A DNA stretch of 64,000 bases from Hygrophila difformis (GCA_030278955.1 JAOANR010000014.1:17486068-17550067), one strand, 5' to 3'. Counted from the stretch's first letter, positions 36,793 to 47,164 are shown. Numbers and translations are program-made. The notes: a model not told the origin generated them from the letters alone.

Positions 36793-37996
36793 ATTTTGGC
36801 TTAAAGAATTTTTTCTTATTAAAGATTTTAAATCTTTTTCCTTTCTTAAATTTTCTTTTTATTGGTTTAAATTTTTTAAATCTCTTATTTTTTCTATATG
36901 ATTTATTTTTTCCCCATTCAAAATTTTCTGCATTTTCTTGACAACATAAATCAGCAGCTTTATTATATATTTTAGTGTGGTCTAATATTTTTCTTTGGTA
37001 ACATAACTCAGTTATTACCTGTCTTATTAATCTTATTCGGCTTCCTAAATTATTCGGATAGTCATTTTTATTTTGAATCCATGTTTTCCACATATATTCA
37101 TCCCATGGTGATGGTAGTTTTGAAAATATAGAGTTCATGGTGTGTTCATTATTTTGTGAGCTTGTATAAGCTGTATAATAGTAACTTTTAAATTGTTCAG
37201 AGAATTGATCAAAAAAGCATAAATCTCTTAGTCTTATTTTATTTAATCTTAGTAATGCTTGATCTCTTTCTTCTATTATAGCATTATTATCTAAGCTCTG
37301 TACTCCTAGGAATTCTTCTTGTATGATATTGATAAATTCCTCTATTCCTGTGTTTACATCTTGTCCAAATCCTTGAGTAATTGTATTCATATAAGTTTGT
37401 TTTGTATTTGAGGAAATTCCTGCAAGGAATTGTGCCACATTTCCTTGGACTAAATTCCATATTTTTAATGTTTTTGCTCTTGACGTACTTTCTTCTGACA
37501 TTAAATGTATTCTTATTATCTGTTTCCATTTTTCTAGTTCTAGACTTGGCTGTTTAAGACAATCCAGGTTTAGGAATATTGTATCTCCTGGTCTCACATT
37601 TCCTATTCTTGTTTCTTTTAGCTCAAAATCTTCATTGTATTTCCAAATTTCTTTTTTAGAGGTTGTTTTTCTTATTGGAAAATTTCTTGAAGGTAAATTT
37701 TGTAATCTACTTTGATAATTGTCTACATTTTGTCTATTTGTGGTTTGATCTACTTCCATTGGTATAGTTCCTGTTACACCTTCTCTTGGCAAGGTAGTGC
37801 TACTTTCTCCAACTACTTCTGATGATGGTAAATATAATCTATGATTATTTATAAAGACTTTATGTTGTTCTTCCAAATCGCTTTCATTAGTTTCTAATTC
37901 TGTTTCTGAAAATGTTCCTGTATATATTGGTTCTAAATTTAGTCGTTCTAAATCACTACTTAATTCATTTATTAAGTCTTCTATACTTGTATTCAT
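36773..37996 (-). CDS. coat protein of the pararetrovirus (407 aa, C-terminus out of frame)
   Basis: The N-terminus is acidic. The centre (LEKWKQIIRIHLMSEE, then TYMNTITQGFGQDV) resembles the gag/coat domain of caulimoviruses. The C-terminus is very rich in Lys, Arg and Phe, as expected before a zinc knuckle. The frame then ends and the knuckle continues in another frame. The ATG overlaps the stop of the upstream 117-aa frame as ATGA. Confidence 0.85.
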   Translation of the reverse strand: MNTSIEDLINELSSDLERLNLEPIYTGTFSETELETNESDLEEQHKVFINNHRLYLPSSEVVGESSTTLPREGVTGTIPMEVDQTTNRQNVDNYQSRLQNLPSRNFPIRKTTSKKEIWKYNEDFELKETRIGNVRPGDTIFLNLDCLKQPSLELEKWKQIIRIHLMSEESTSRAKTLKIWNLVQGNVAQFLAGISSNTKQTYMNTITQGFGQDVNTGIEEFINIIQEEFLGVQSLDNNAIIEERDQALLRLNKIRLRDLCFFDQFSEQFKSYYYTAYTSSQNNEHTMNSIFSKLPSPWDEYMWKTWIQNKNDYPNNLGSRIRLIRQVITELCYQRKILDHTKIYNKAADLCCQENAENFEWGKNKSYRKNKRFKKFKPIKRKFKKGKRFKIFNKKKFFKPKFGKKIL

Positions 37997-38346
37997 TCTG
38001 TTTCTTCTTTATCTTCTCTACTTTCTAATTTATCTTCCTTTAGTTCTTCGTTTATCTTTTTTAATTTTTCTACTTTTTCTATCAGGATTCTAATTTTGTT
38101 TTGTTTGTTTAATTTTTCTATTTCTTTCATCATTACTCTATGATCGAGACTTCCTGGTTCTGGTGTCTTTTCCCATTTCGGTAATGGGAGTGACTTTTCT
38201 AATTCTACTTGCTTTTGTGGAGTTTTAATTATTGTTTTGTCTATGTATCTCTCGATATTGTAGAGTCTTGTATCTAGACTTATCATTAGTTCTTTTATTA
38301 GTTCAATTCCATCTTTTATTATTTCTAAATCTTCTAGATAACTCAT
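37993..38346 (-). CDS. small coiled-coil viral protein (117 aa)
   Basis: Rich in Glu, Lys, Leu and Ile, with heptad-like spacing. It is probably a coiled coil, like virion-associated or structural small proteins of caulimovirids, but sequence identity is not evident. It starts with ATGA overlapping the previous frame and ends with ATGA overlapping the coat-protein frame. Confidence 0.7.
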   Translation of the reverse strand: MSYLEDLEIIKDGIELIKELMISLDTRLYNIERYIDKTIIKTPQKQVELEKSLPLPKWEKTPEPGSLDHRVMMKEIEKLNKQNKIRILIEKVEKLKKINEELKEDKLESREDKEETE

Positions 38347-38669
38347 CTTCTAATATTTCTTATGTTTCTAATGAAGTTGTTTACTTCATCTATTTCAGTT
38401 TCCCTTTCTAATTCTTCTATTTCTATTATTTCTAATTCATTTAAATACCATTCTTTTATTAACTCCGATTCTTCTTTTTCTGGATCTATGTGTTTTTGTA
38501 CAATTACATATGCTTCTCTTTCATCTATCATTTTAGAAATCTTGAATTTTATTCTTAATAGTTTTTGTTTCATTATTATGGTACTTATATCTTGTGGTTG
38601 ACTTTCTATTTCATGAATTTTATTAGTCAGTCTTTCTATTGTTTCATTCTCTAACTTTATTCCTGGCAT
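38343..38669 (-). CDS. small viral protein of unknown function (108 aa)
   Basis: The first in-frame ATG is at 38669, a few nt after the stop of the upstream 244-aa frame; the frame is open a little further without an ATG. It is a charged, Glu/Ile-rich, probably helical product. Its end overlaps the 117-aa frame by ATGA. Position suggests an aphid-transmission/virion-associated type role, but this is not shown by sequence. Confidence 0.65.
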   Translation of the reverse strand: MPGIKLENETIERLTNKIHEIESQPQDISTIIMKQKLLRIKFKISKMIDEREAYVIVQKHIDPEKEESELIKEWYLNELEIIEIEELERETEIDEVNNFIRNIRNIRR

Positions 38670-38673
38670 CTTA

Positions 38674-39408
38674 TTAGTCTTCACTATAATTTGATTCTTG
38701 ATCTGAAATTTCGGGTGAAGGTGCTCTAGTAAACATGGTGTTGTGTATTATATATCCTGGAAACATTCTGTAAGTTGTAATTTCATTGTTGATTATAGAT
38801 AATTTGACTTGTAATACTAACTCTTGTTCTTCATCTCTTTTTGATATAAATTGTATTAAATTACCATTATATTCTTCCGTTTCAATTATATAGTTTCCTA
38901 TCCAAAGTAATCTTTTTCCTCTATTTCCTAGTCTTATTCCAAATTCTTCATCGTTTTGTAATCTATTTAATCTTCTTCTTCTTCTGTCTATGTATGTTTT
39001 TCTTTCTTCTATTTGTTGATCCATATTTCCTATTTCTCTTTGACTTATTTCATGATCAGGATTAAATGTGGGTGTTAAGAATCTACGATTATCGTTGGTT
39101 CTTATGTCTGTAAGTGGTCTTATTTGTGGTTCTAATCCTCTTATTCTGTTTAGAAATGCTCTTTCAATTCTTGCTTGTATCATCAAGCTCTCGGTGTTAT
39201 TTTGTGCATATTCATCATTTCTATTTATTATATAGTTTTCAGTATCGAGTGGATTAATCGTACTTAGTGGATAATCTATTTCTTGATTTTCATCTAAAGG
39301 ATATCTTGCCGTTGGAATATATTCTGGGTATAGTTGTTCTGAAGTATTTAATCTTAATTTTGACATATGATAGTTTAATATATGATCATTATGATTATGG
39401 TTACTCAT
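38674..39408 (-). CDS. first main viral frame after the primer site (244 aa), function unknown
   Basis: The frame is open from the primer site itself; the first ATG is at 39408. The product is Arg- and Asn-rich in the middle (TYIDRRRRRLNRLQNDEEFG) with an acidic end. I do not recognise a domain. Gene position is where cauliflower mosaic virus has its ORF VII and movement protein, but the movement protein of this virus lies elsewhere. Confidence 0.65.
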   Translation of the reverse strand: MSNHNHNDHILNYHMSKLRLNTSEQLYPEYIPTARYPLDENQEIDYPLSTINPLDTENYIINRNDEYAQNNTESLMIQARIERAFLNRIRGLEPQIRPLTDIRTNDNRRFLTPTFNPDHEISQREIGNMDQQIEERKTYIDRRRRRLNRLQNDEEFGIRLGNRGKRLLWIGNYIIETEEYNGNLIQFISKRDEEQELVLQVKLSIINNEITTYRMFPGYIIHNTMFTRAPSPEISDQESNYSED

Positions 39409-39427
39409 GTCCAGATTAATCGTTCTG

Positions 39428-39440
39428 GGCTCTGATACCA
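39428..39440 (-). promoter_or_regulatory. viral primer binding site (Met-tRNA)
   Basis: TGGTATCAGAGCC on the minus strand, complementary to the 3' end of plant initiator tRNA-Met. This is the conventional nucleotide 1 of caulimovirid genomes. It lies at the head of the first long frame. Confidence 0.9.
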
Positions 39441-39508
39441 AATTGTTTTGAGGGTAAAATTTTTATTTACTTCAAAATTGTTTTGAGGGTAAAATGTTTA
39501 TTTACTTT
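39440..39508. repeat. 35-bp tandem duplication next to the viral primer site
   Basis: AAATTGTTTTGAGGGTAAAA and its following TTTATTTACTT occur twice, at 39440-39473 and 39475-39508, with one substitution or so. It lies in the leader just upstream of the primer site. Confidence 0.85.
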
Positions 39509-39566
39509 TTCTTTTATAAAAATTGGTGATGTTTGTAGTATGTAATATGGGTTTTCAATTTTATAC

Positions 39567-39827
39567 TTAATCAGAGAAATCATATTCACCGTAATTACTT
39601 AAATTTCCTGGATAGTCGTCATCATAGTTTTCACTTTCTGAACCAATTCTAAGGAGAATTATTCTGTCCCAAAAACATTCTGAATAGGGATATACTTTTT
39701 GATTATATTCAGTTAAAAATATTAGCATAGTATAAACAATATCATTCCAATTTTCAATTCTTTCTTCCATAGTTTGTAAATATATTCCATATTCATACAT
39801 TAATGAATTTATTACTTCTTGATCCAT
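39567..39827 (-). CDS. small acidic frame upstream of the viral primer site (86 aa)
   Basis: ATG start, with a Tyr/Glu/Asp-rich product ending YGEYDFSD. It is collinear with the viral frames and has the same AT-rich composition, but lies upstream of the primer site, where caulimovirid leaders hold short upstream ORFs. It may be a viral leader frame or chance. I recognise no domain. Confidence 0.45.
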   Translation of the reverse strand: MDQEVINSLMYEYGIYLQTMEERIENWNDIVYTMLIFLTEYNQKVYPYSECFWDRIILLRIGSESENYDDDYPGNLSNYGEYDFSD

Positions 39828-39840
39828 TTCTTTATTGAGT

Positions 39841-40461
39841 AAGTTTTAATTGTTTGCTTGAAAGTTTTATTTTTAGATGTATGGTTTATTAGGTGTTTGA
39901 TTTGTAAGTTATAATTGGTTGATTGGGGGTTTATTATTTTATTTGTAGTGGGTTTGAAAAGTAAGGGGTATTTTTGGTAGTTAGGGAGTTAGGTTGTAAG
40001 TATTTTAGTATAGGGGAGTAAAGTTATAAATATTTTTTAAAAGAGGGAGTTTTCTTACATTTACTCTTCAAACAACTTCACTTTTTCATTATACATCAAT
40101 TTCTTTTTCTGTCACATCATCAAGTTTATCTCCAATAAATCTCTTTTAAAATTGTTTTAAAATAAGTGATTTATTTACATATTTAGTAAAATAAAATAGT
40201 TGGAAAAGTAAGAAAAAGAGTAAGAATGTGGGATGTGAGGGAAAATGAAACATAGAAAAAGATTTATTGACAAACATGCAACAACGTAATAATTTTATAC
40301 TCAATTCTTTCCTAAATACACGCTGCATTTCACTTTTTTTTTTTTTATACAATCCAATGTATATATTTTAACTACTAATAATTCAAATTGTGTAGAAGTA
40401 AAAATTATAAGAAGTCGATATTTTTAATTTGCGTAATTAGACGAATCCAAGAACATTTAAC
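39841..40461. other. right flank of the viral insertion
   Basis: AT- and G/T-rich, with no gene. The right viral border is somewhere here or just before it; I cannot define the junction or a duplication. Confidence 0.35.
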
Positions 40462-40464
40462 TTG

Positions 40465-40583
40465 CACTACAAGAAAAAAAGAAATTTGCGAGTAACATTT
40501 CCGAGTACTTGTACTCGGAATTTTTCGAGTATTTCCACGGTCCTCGGTAATACTACTCGGAAAACGATATTTTTCTTGTAGTG
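40465..40583. mobile_element. miniature CACTA element, 119 bp
   Basis: Starts CACTACAAGAAAAA and ends TTTTTCTTGTAGTG, the classic plant CACTA (En/Spm) termini. The 3-bp duplication TTG is on each side (40462-40464 and 40584-40586). Inside are repeated ACTCGG/CCGAGTA motifs in both directions. It is among the smallest forms such an element could take. Confidence 0.95.
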
Positions 40584-40751
40584 TTGTCCTTAAGGGTGAA
40601 CAGTTAAAATTCAAATGGGGCTACTAAATGAAACGGAGGAGTAACTTGTCTCTAAGGGTGAACGGTTTCTAAAAAGAAATTTGTCAAAAAAAAAAAAGGA
40701 GGTCCAGTTTAAAAGTTTGTCACATAAACATATCAATAATAATGCCTCATA

Positions 40752-41015
40752 CTACCTCCTCCGTATTCATAGGTTTACACTAATGAATACAGGCACGCAT
40801 GTCGATGCACATTTTCAATGATTAATAACCTAAATTGTGTACAATAAAAAATTTATATAAAGTTGATATTCTAAAACTACAAATTTAGACGAATCTAACA
40901 AGATCTCACTTGATTATATTTTTTCTTCCATAACTATGATAAAAATTTTAGACAAAGTTAAATAATGAACAGTGTAAAGAATACCAATGTTGCAAATTTA
41001 TGAATACGGTGGGAG
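40752..41015. mobile_element. Stowaway-type MITE
   Basis: Left end CTACCTCCTCCGTATTCATA, right end TATGAATACGGTGGGAG, with TA at 40750-40751 and 41016-41017. About 264 bp, non-coding. A half-copy with CTCCATCCGTTTCAAAATA follows near 41072. Confidence 0.8.
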
Positions 41016-41637
41016 TATTATACATGCACTTAACGTGCACCTGCCTGCATGGATGATTACCTATATAGTACTCCATCCGTTTCAAAATAAATGTAACATT
41101 TTGACTTTTTTTTACTATTTATTGTAGCACTTTGACTTCTATTTTTGTTATAGTTATACAAGAAAAATATAGCTAAATGAAATCTTGTTGGATTTGTCTC
41201 ATCTTGTAGTAGCTTTTAAATATCAAATTTATAATTTTTACTTGTACCGAATTTGAGTTATTAATCATTTAAAATATATATTGGCATAGGGGCTGAGGAG
41301 AAATGTTACATATAAAAAGAAATGGATAAAGTACTATACGTTACTCTTAGTTTCATCACCTAACTAACTACAATGAGCAATACTAACATAATGCAAGAAA
41401 GAGCGGTGTTTACTAGTAATAAATCATAGCATAACTAAATCTGGACATAAATTGAATGAAACTGCAAACCCATTAACTTTCAATGCATTCAATTCCCCCA
41501 ACCGCCCTCTTGCTGACAGTAAACTCATGTCCCTTCCATTGTCCCATCGGGCCATCTGCCATCCCCATTTCTGAGTATGGTTTTCATTAATTTGGACCAT
41601 TCCCACTATAACCCATTGTACTCAATTAAGTAATGGT

Positions 41638-42157
41638 TAGGGTTGGGAATAGATCAGGGTACCGGACAGGGGTCTATGGCCTAGTCTAGGTCAGACCAGA
41701 CTTTTTCTATAGATATGTTAGGCTTAGGCCGTCAGACTTTATAAATAGCTTATTAGGCTACCAGACCGGCATATTTATCATTGTTATTAGTATGTTTACG
41801 TTTACTGCATAGGAGTATGCGATATTATTAAACTTTATGTAGGAGTAATTATTAATTTTATCTTATATAGGTTTTTAAAATATTTATAATTCTTTCCCCG
41901 TAGATAAATAGTCGTGGATGAAAACTTGCTCAAATGCACATATTCATGTCTTTCAACCTTATGATTACATACATGCGTATATAAACGAATTTTAGCTTCA
42001 TTTTGAAATAGGCTTAAAAGCTTTAATAGACCAATTTTAGGTCTATAAAATATGCCTATCAAAATTCATAGGCCAGACTTGAACCTTAAAAAAACGACAA
42101 AGGCCTAGGCTTGTGTCTAGGCCGTACAAGTCTAGGCATAGCCTATTTCCATACCTA
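41638..42157. mobile_element. old hAT-like element with AGGCCTAGG repeats
   Basis: Ends TAGGGTTGGGAATAG and the inverse CTATTTCCATACCTA. Subterminal GGCCTAG/CTAGGCC motifs resemble those of the element at 45091-45541. The 8-bp flanks match poorly, so it is old or the ends are off by a few bases. Confidence 0.55.
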
Positions 42158-42520
42158 ATTACAGTGCAGACACTCAACAAAGCTGTACCTGCTGAATGAG
42201 GCCCGCTTAATTGAAAGTTATGGCATAGACCGGACTTGCAACTTTGGTGGTGAGATCATTTATAAAGTCGTATACATCACTCAGTGGGAATATATAACAT
42301 ATCATGACACATCACTTATAAGGTCGTATACACCACTTATAAAGTTGTAAACATTACTTGGTGAGGAGGCATTACTTCTTGGGGCCTAGCTCACTTAAAC
42401 GGTTGTAGACATCACTCAGTGGGATACATCGCTTCTTGGACATGACACATCATAACTACAGAATCCAACAAGATTTCCCTTGATTATGTTTTATCTTAAG
42501 CCATACCCCACTACAATTGC

Positions 42521-42559
<39 letters not shown>

Positions 42560-42622
42560 GTATTAATGATCACCACCTAACTGCAGCATAGCATATGCAT
42601 GGTCTGATGGTCTTCCCACTTG

Positions 42623-42630
42623 TATATATA
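42623..42630 (+). promoter_or_regulatory. TATA box of the lipid-transfer protein gene
   Basis: TATATATA about 82 bp upstream of the ATG at 42712. This gives a plausible start near 42655 and a short 5' UTR. An (ATT)n run lies upstream at about 42525-42559. Confidence 0.6.
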
Positions 42631-42711
42631 TCGACAAGAGTATTGCCAACACACTCACCTCGACCATAACTTCAATTGAATCAATCAATTCAATTAAGCA
42701 ATTGTGTAGAA

Positions 42712-43186
42712 ATGGGTTGCACATTCAGGGCAATTTCACTGCCAATTTTCCTAGTTGTTATGATGATCGGAGGAATGGTGGTGGAAGAGGCGCAGTCGCA
42801 GCCTCTGTCGTGCGGGACGGTGACGCTGACCTTGGCTCCATGCTTTGAGTACGTGCTGGGCGGCGGCGTCGTGCCGCCGAACTGCTGCGCCGGCGTGGTC
42901 AACCTCTACAGGGTCGCCAACACAACTCCGGCGCGCCGTACCGTGTGTGACTGCCTCAAAGGGATCACCAGAACCGCCTCTCCTAACGCCGTTCAAAATG
43001 CTAAGCTTCTCCCTAAAAAATGTGGCGTCAACATCCCCTACACAATCTCCCCCACCATTGACTGCAAAAAGTAATTCTTTATGTTAAATGCTAATGCTTT
43101 TTTTAGTTTCTTTAGGCTTTTTTTTTTTTTTTTTTGGTAGTGCATGTGGAATAATTTTGAATTCTTTTTGTGGCAGGGTGTATTAA
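42712..43186 (+). CDS. non-specific lipid-transfer protein, type 1 (secreted)
   Basis: Exons 42712-43070 and 43177-43186. The ATG at 42712 begins a signal peptide with the hydrophobic core LPIFLVVMMIGGMVV, ending near EEAQSQ. The mature part has eight Cys with spacing C-X9-C-X13-CC-X19-C-X1-C-X22-C-X13-C, exactly the type-1 pattern, which makes four disulfides and a lipid-binding tunnel. The frame could stop at 43072-43074, but a GT at 43071 and an AG at 43175-43176 remove a 106-bp intron. This extends the protein by a few residues (ending C-K-K-V-Y), the usual intron position in plant LTP1 genes. Such proteins bind lipids in the cell wall and serve in cuticle formation or defence. The coding part is GC-rich compared with its flanks. 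Confidence 0.92.
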
Positions 43187-44314
43187 TGGCGGAGGACATG
43201 CGTAAAATGTTGCTGGGCTGGATGTGCGGCCCATGATCCAGTTAGCTTGTTAATGGGCCTGTCTGTTCTAAATCTATATGGGCCGACCCATATTTTTTGT
43301 ATTTTCGGAACGTCTTTGTCTGGTTACCGCTCTCCTGTTTTTTGTTCCATCTTAATTATTATTCGTAATTCAAAAAAAAGAAAAAAGAAAAAAGAAGTCT
43401 ATGTATGAATCTATATGAATTATGAAGATTGAACTGTCTCTACATGAATTATGAAATTGGCCTGCAGTATGCAGATCGAGCAGCGCAACACTGCACATAT
43501 ATCCACTGTTATTATTTATTGCAAACAATTAAATAAAATCGTGAAAATAAATCACAAATAATTTAAAAAAAAACTTGATTAATATTTAAAACACATGAAA
43601 TTCACAAAATAACAATTGGATTGAGCCCCTGTATAGAATGAATTCTCAGTGAAAAAAAAAAAAAAAATTGGATTGAGCCCCTAGGCACATACAGCCCCAC
43701 ATATGCCTTTTTGATATTTACCGTACAGTCGCAACTTCTCACTCCTTAGCTTTGATTGCAAATGTTTGGGAGCGAACAACTAGAGATTTGAAAGCGGATT
43801 TGTTTGCTCCAGACATCTATGTAAGTTGATTATTTTTCGTGGATCGTTTAAGGATTCATTAATAAAGAGTATAAAATATAATCTTGACAAGTTTGCAAAT
43901 TTTGTCACTATTTCTTGGATTTGGCTATTTGCTTGTGAATGATAAATCAATTCTTTCTTTTTATTATTTGGACATAGGTAATAAATCTAGATGTGCACAT
44001 AATTATTTTGTTTGGCAATTTTATTTAATTTTATTTGCAATTGTACACACATTCATTTTCTACTTGTTCAGCAAAAATAAATTCTACACACATTCATCAA
44101 TATTCACGATAGCTATATTCATGATTGCTTAAAAAATTTCATTAAAATTTTCTCTAATAATGTTTTTTTTTCTCTTACTATTCAAATAATATTTGTGTGG
44201 TATGGGCCCTAAAAGTATTAAATTATTGATTAAATTATTAAATTATTAATAAATTAAATGAAGCCTCTTTTCAGAATCTCATTAAATTTCACTCTTCTCT
44301 AACTTCAGCTCCTC

Positions 44315-44362
<48 letters not shown>

Positions 44363-44932
44363 TTTGCCACAACATTTTATCTTTAGTGAAAGAAAAATTA
44401 TACCATATTTATCCCATTTAACTTGTCTTTTTTTTTTAAAAAAAAAGTTTTTACACATTATTCAATACACTTTCTAAACTGCTAAAATCTCAAAATATGT
44501 ACAACAAAATATTATGTAAAATATATATTTTAAAAGCACATGATTATGTGGTTCTAACAAGACCCAACTCGACTACTTTTTTTTCAAATATATACTTGCA
44601 ATCAAATTAAATCAAGGTTCAACAATAAACAGTACCAAAAAGTCAAATAGGAACAACTTACCTAGAAGTGACTAGGACAGAGGGAGTAATATATAATTTA
44701 TTTTTTAATTACTTAGAAAATGAGATTCAATATAATTGGCATTCATTAATATAATTATTGACCCTATACTTATCTTATAATATAATTCCTCCGTCTTTGA
44801 AAAATTCCTACAAAACTGTATTTTACACAATTCAATATATATTTTAATATTCTAAAACTATGTAATTAGACGAATTTAACAATATATCACTTGAGTATGT
44901 TTTATTTTATGTAACTATGTGTTAAAAAGTCG

Positions 44933-44964
<32 letters not shown>

Positions 44965-45082
44965 TTGTGGATTATATAGTTGGAGTTACAAAAGCTTTTA
45001 CAATGCCATTCTATCTTCTTTAATTGGTGAATGAAAGATTTCAACCGTTTAGAAGTGGTCCAAAAATAACTTTCGAGGTATG
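43187..45082. other. intergenic with microsatellites and MITE relics
   Basis: No gene is supported. AAT microsatellites lie at about 44316-44362 and 44935-44961. Stowaway-like single ends occur near 44670 (AGGACAGAGGGAGTA) and 44788 (TTCCTCCGTCTTTGA), which suggests eroded copies. A frame at 43884-44132 is hydrophobic and AT-rich and I do not regard it as a gene. Confidence 0.4.
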
Positions 45083-45090
45083 CATGTATT

Positions 45091-45541
45091 TAGGGGTGGG
45101 AATAGGCCAGGCTACCCGAGAGGGGCCTACGACCTGGCCTATTTTAGGCCTGGCTCGGCCTAGCCTTTTTATCAAAAAGGCCAGGCTCAGATAATTTTGT
45201 AGGCCTATTTAGGTAATTAGGCCTAGGCCGGGCCTTATGAGAAGCCTATCAAGCCTACTAGGCTGGCCTTTTTAATTTTTTTATATAAATTTTTATAATT
45301 TATTAATAATAATATTATTATTTATTTAATATTTAAATATATATTATTATAAAATTTAAAATTTTATTAAATAGGCTTTATAAAGGCTTAAAGCCTGGCC
45401 TATTTAATTAAAAAGGCCAGGCCTAGGCCTATAAACCAAGCCTATAACAGGTGATAGGCCAGGCTCAGGCCTTTCAAAACTGAAATAGGCCTAGGCCGTT
45501 CAAGGCCAAGCCTGGCCTGGCCTGGCCTATTCTCACCCCTA
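45091..45541. mobile_element. hAT-type MITE with AGGCCTAGGCC subterminal repeats
   Basis: A 451-bp element. Ends TAGGGGTGGGAATAGGCCAG and the inverse CTGGCCTATTCTCACCCCTA. The 8-bp flanks are CATGTATT (45083-45090) and CATGTATC (45542-45549), 7/8 identical. Dense GGCCTAGGCC and GCCTGGCC motifs line both ends. The same TAGGGGTGGG terminus is used by the hAT element at 18140-19133. Confidence 0.88.
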
Positions 45542-45549
45542 CATGTATC

Positions 45550-46387
45550 AGTGAATTAATTGACCTCAATCAAAGCAATTGTTTATGTGCACAAAGCTCA
45601 AATAAAAAGCCTTGCTTATCCTTACCATCACCAAACTAACAATTGATGGTTTCATTATCTTGAATTTTGTAACTTAAAATGTGAAAGAATTTTTTTATGT
45701 GGACTGTGGTTAAGCTTAAATTTTAAATAAAATTTTGCATGGAAGTAGGAGTAAAAGTACAATAATTCCAAAAATTATTTTCCAGACACAGACTATTTAA
45801 CTCACCAACGACTAGTCACAATTTTTATATTAGCTTCCGTACAAATAATTTATTTATTACTCCTATGACATTGTCACATATATTTATTGATAACTGATAA
45901 GTAACATAATGAGATGTGATGTATAATTAAAGGATACAACTAGCTAATAAAGTTATATATAGGACTTCGTTTGTGTGCTGAAATCAGCTGGTGTTGAAGT
46001 GCTGAATTAATATTTTGTATGTGATGAGCGCATACTTTGTATGTGCTGAGTATTTTTATACAACTTAAACCCTATTAAATACTCAGTACACATCTTATTA
46101 ATACCCAGTATATATACACACCTCATCAGATCAGCACACCAGTACTTATTAAATGTCTAAACCGATATACATATGTATCTTCACGTAGAATTTAACTTAA
46201 TGTATAAATAATGTACTCCATCTCGCACACCCAAATGCCCCGTTTGAATTGAATACGAAGTCCACAGTTGATTAATATTTCAAAATATGTACAATAAAAA
46301 TACATTCCTTCAATTTTTTTCAATATGTGTTTCACTTCTATACATTTCACGTAATTCAAAACTCATCTTTTACTATTATTAATTACT
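45550..46387. other. gene-free interval
   Basis: AT-rich with no supported gene. The last stretch (about 46300-46387) looks like part of a mariner-type repeat that is continued after the LINE at 48740. Confidence 0.35.
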
Positions 46388-47133
46388 TTTTTTTTTTTTG
46401 AGGAAATGAACTTCTTAGCAGAAACGATGTCCACAAATACATTGTCCCTAAAAATTACAAGAAGAAAATAAACCGAGCCACAAGCTTAGGCAGCCAAGTT
46501 GCCATTGGACACAAGAACAACACAGCATATTTTGCAATTAAACCGACAACAATTCCTGACATAGATCACTCTCGATTCGCACCGGTTATCCCCAAGCATA
46601 GACTAGCAATAGCCTACCAAACCAAATCGGCCTTGATCATTCCAATGTCTCCAGCCACCTCAACCTTTCAATCCCAACTCGGCCAAGTGAGGATGTATAC
46701 AGTACCCCGCATATATCTCATCTCAGGATCATTTGCGGCATTGAAAGGGTGGATCAACAGAGCAATCCCAATAAACTCACTTACAATAACACATCTCCCC
46801 TACATAATACTCAAAATCAGTGCATTGAAAACAGTGGAGCTAAGATGAGGTTAAAACGTGGCCAGAAAATGTGAGGATGGGGGTGGACATGATGAAAGGA
46901 ATGGGGGTACGACAGTGAATGATGGGAATGAGGAACCGACAATGAATGATCACACAATAATTTCAAAGTGTATTGCCATCACTCCAAACTGACTATCATT
47001 GTAGCAACGAGAAGAACAGAACCATTGACATAACTAATCAAAAATGCTATGCCTCTCATCTCAACTTTTTCTGCAACCATTCAAAAAAAACCCCTCTAAA
47101 AGAGAGCTGTCCCAGCTAACATGAACCCAGCCT

Positions 47134-47164
<31 letters not shown>

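Larger units (their letters stand above)
31300..39840 (-). mobile_element. endogenous pararetrovirus (Caulimoviridae), nearly complete
   Basis: A block of collinear minus-strand viral frames. In transcript order they are: a small frame (39827-39567), primer site (39440-39428), a 244-aa frame, a 108-aa frame, a 117-aa frame, coat protein, zinc finger, movement protein, protease-RT-RNase H, and a transactivator-like frame. These are followed by a promoter TATA and poly(A) signal. Junctions between frames are 4-14 nt overlaps or very short gaps, as in pararetroviral polycistronic RNA. The order CP, MP, RT, TAV differs from cauliflower mosaic virus, where MP comes first, and recalls cavemo- and solendoviruses, though with separate frames. 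Apart from a frame change at the CP C-terminus all large frames are open. It is AT-rich and lies in plant DNA; ends are approximate. Confidence 0.9.

Noticed and set aside
42676..42711. Longer N-terminus for the lipid-transfer protein
   Set aside because: The upstream extension starts with TTG; the ATG at 42712 gives a proper signal peptide.
43884..44132. Hydrophobic 82-codon frame downstream of the lipid-transfer gene
   Set aside because: Very AT-rich, no recognisable motif, no start context or neighbour that supports it.
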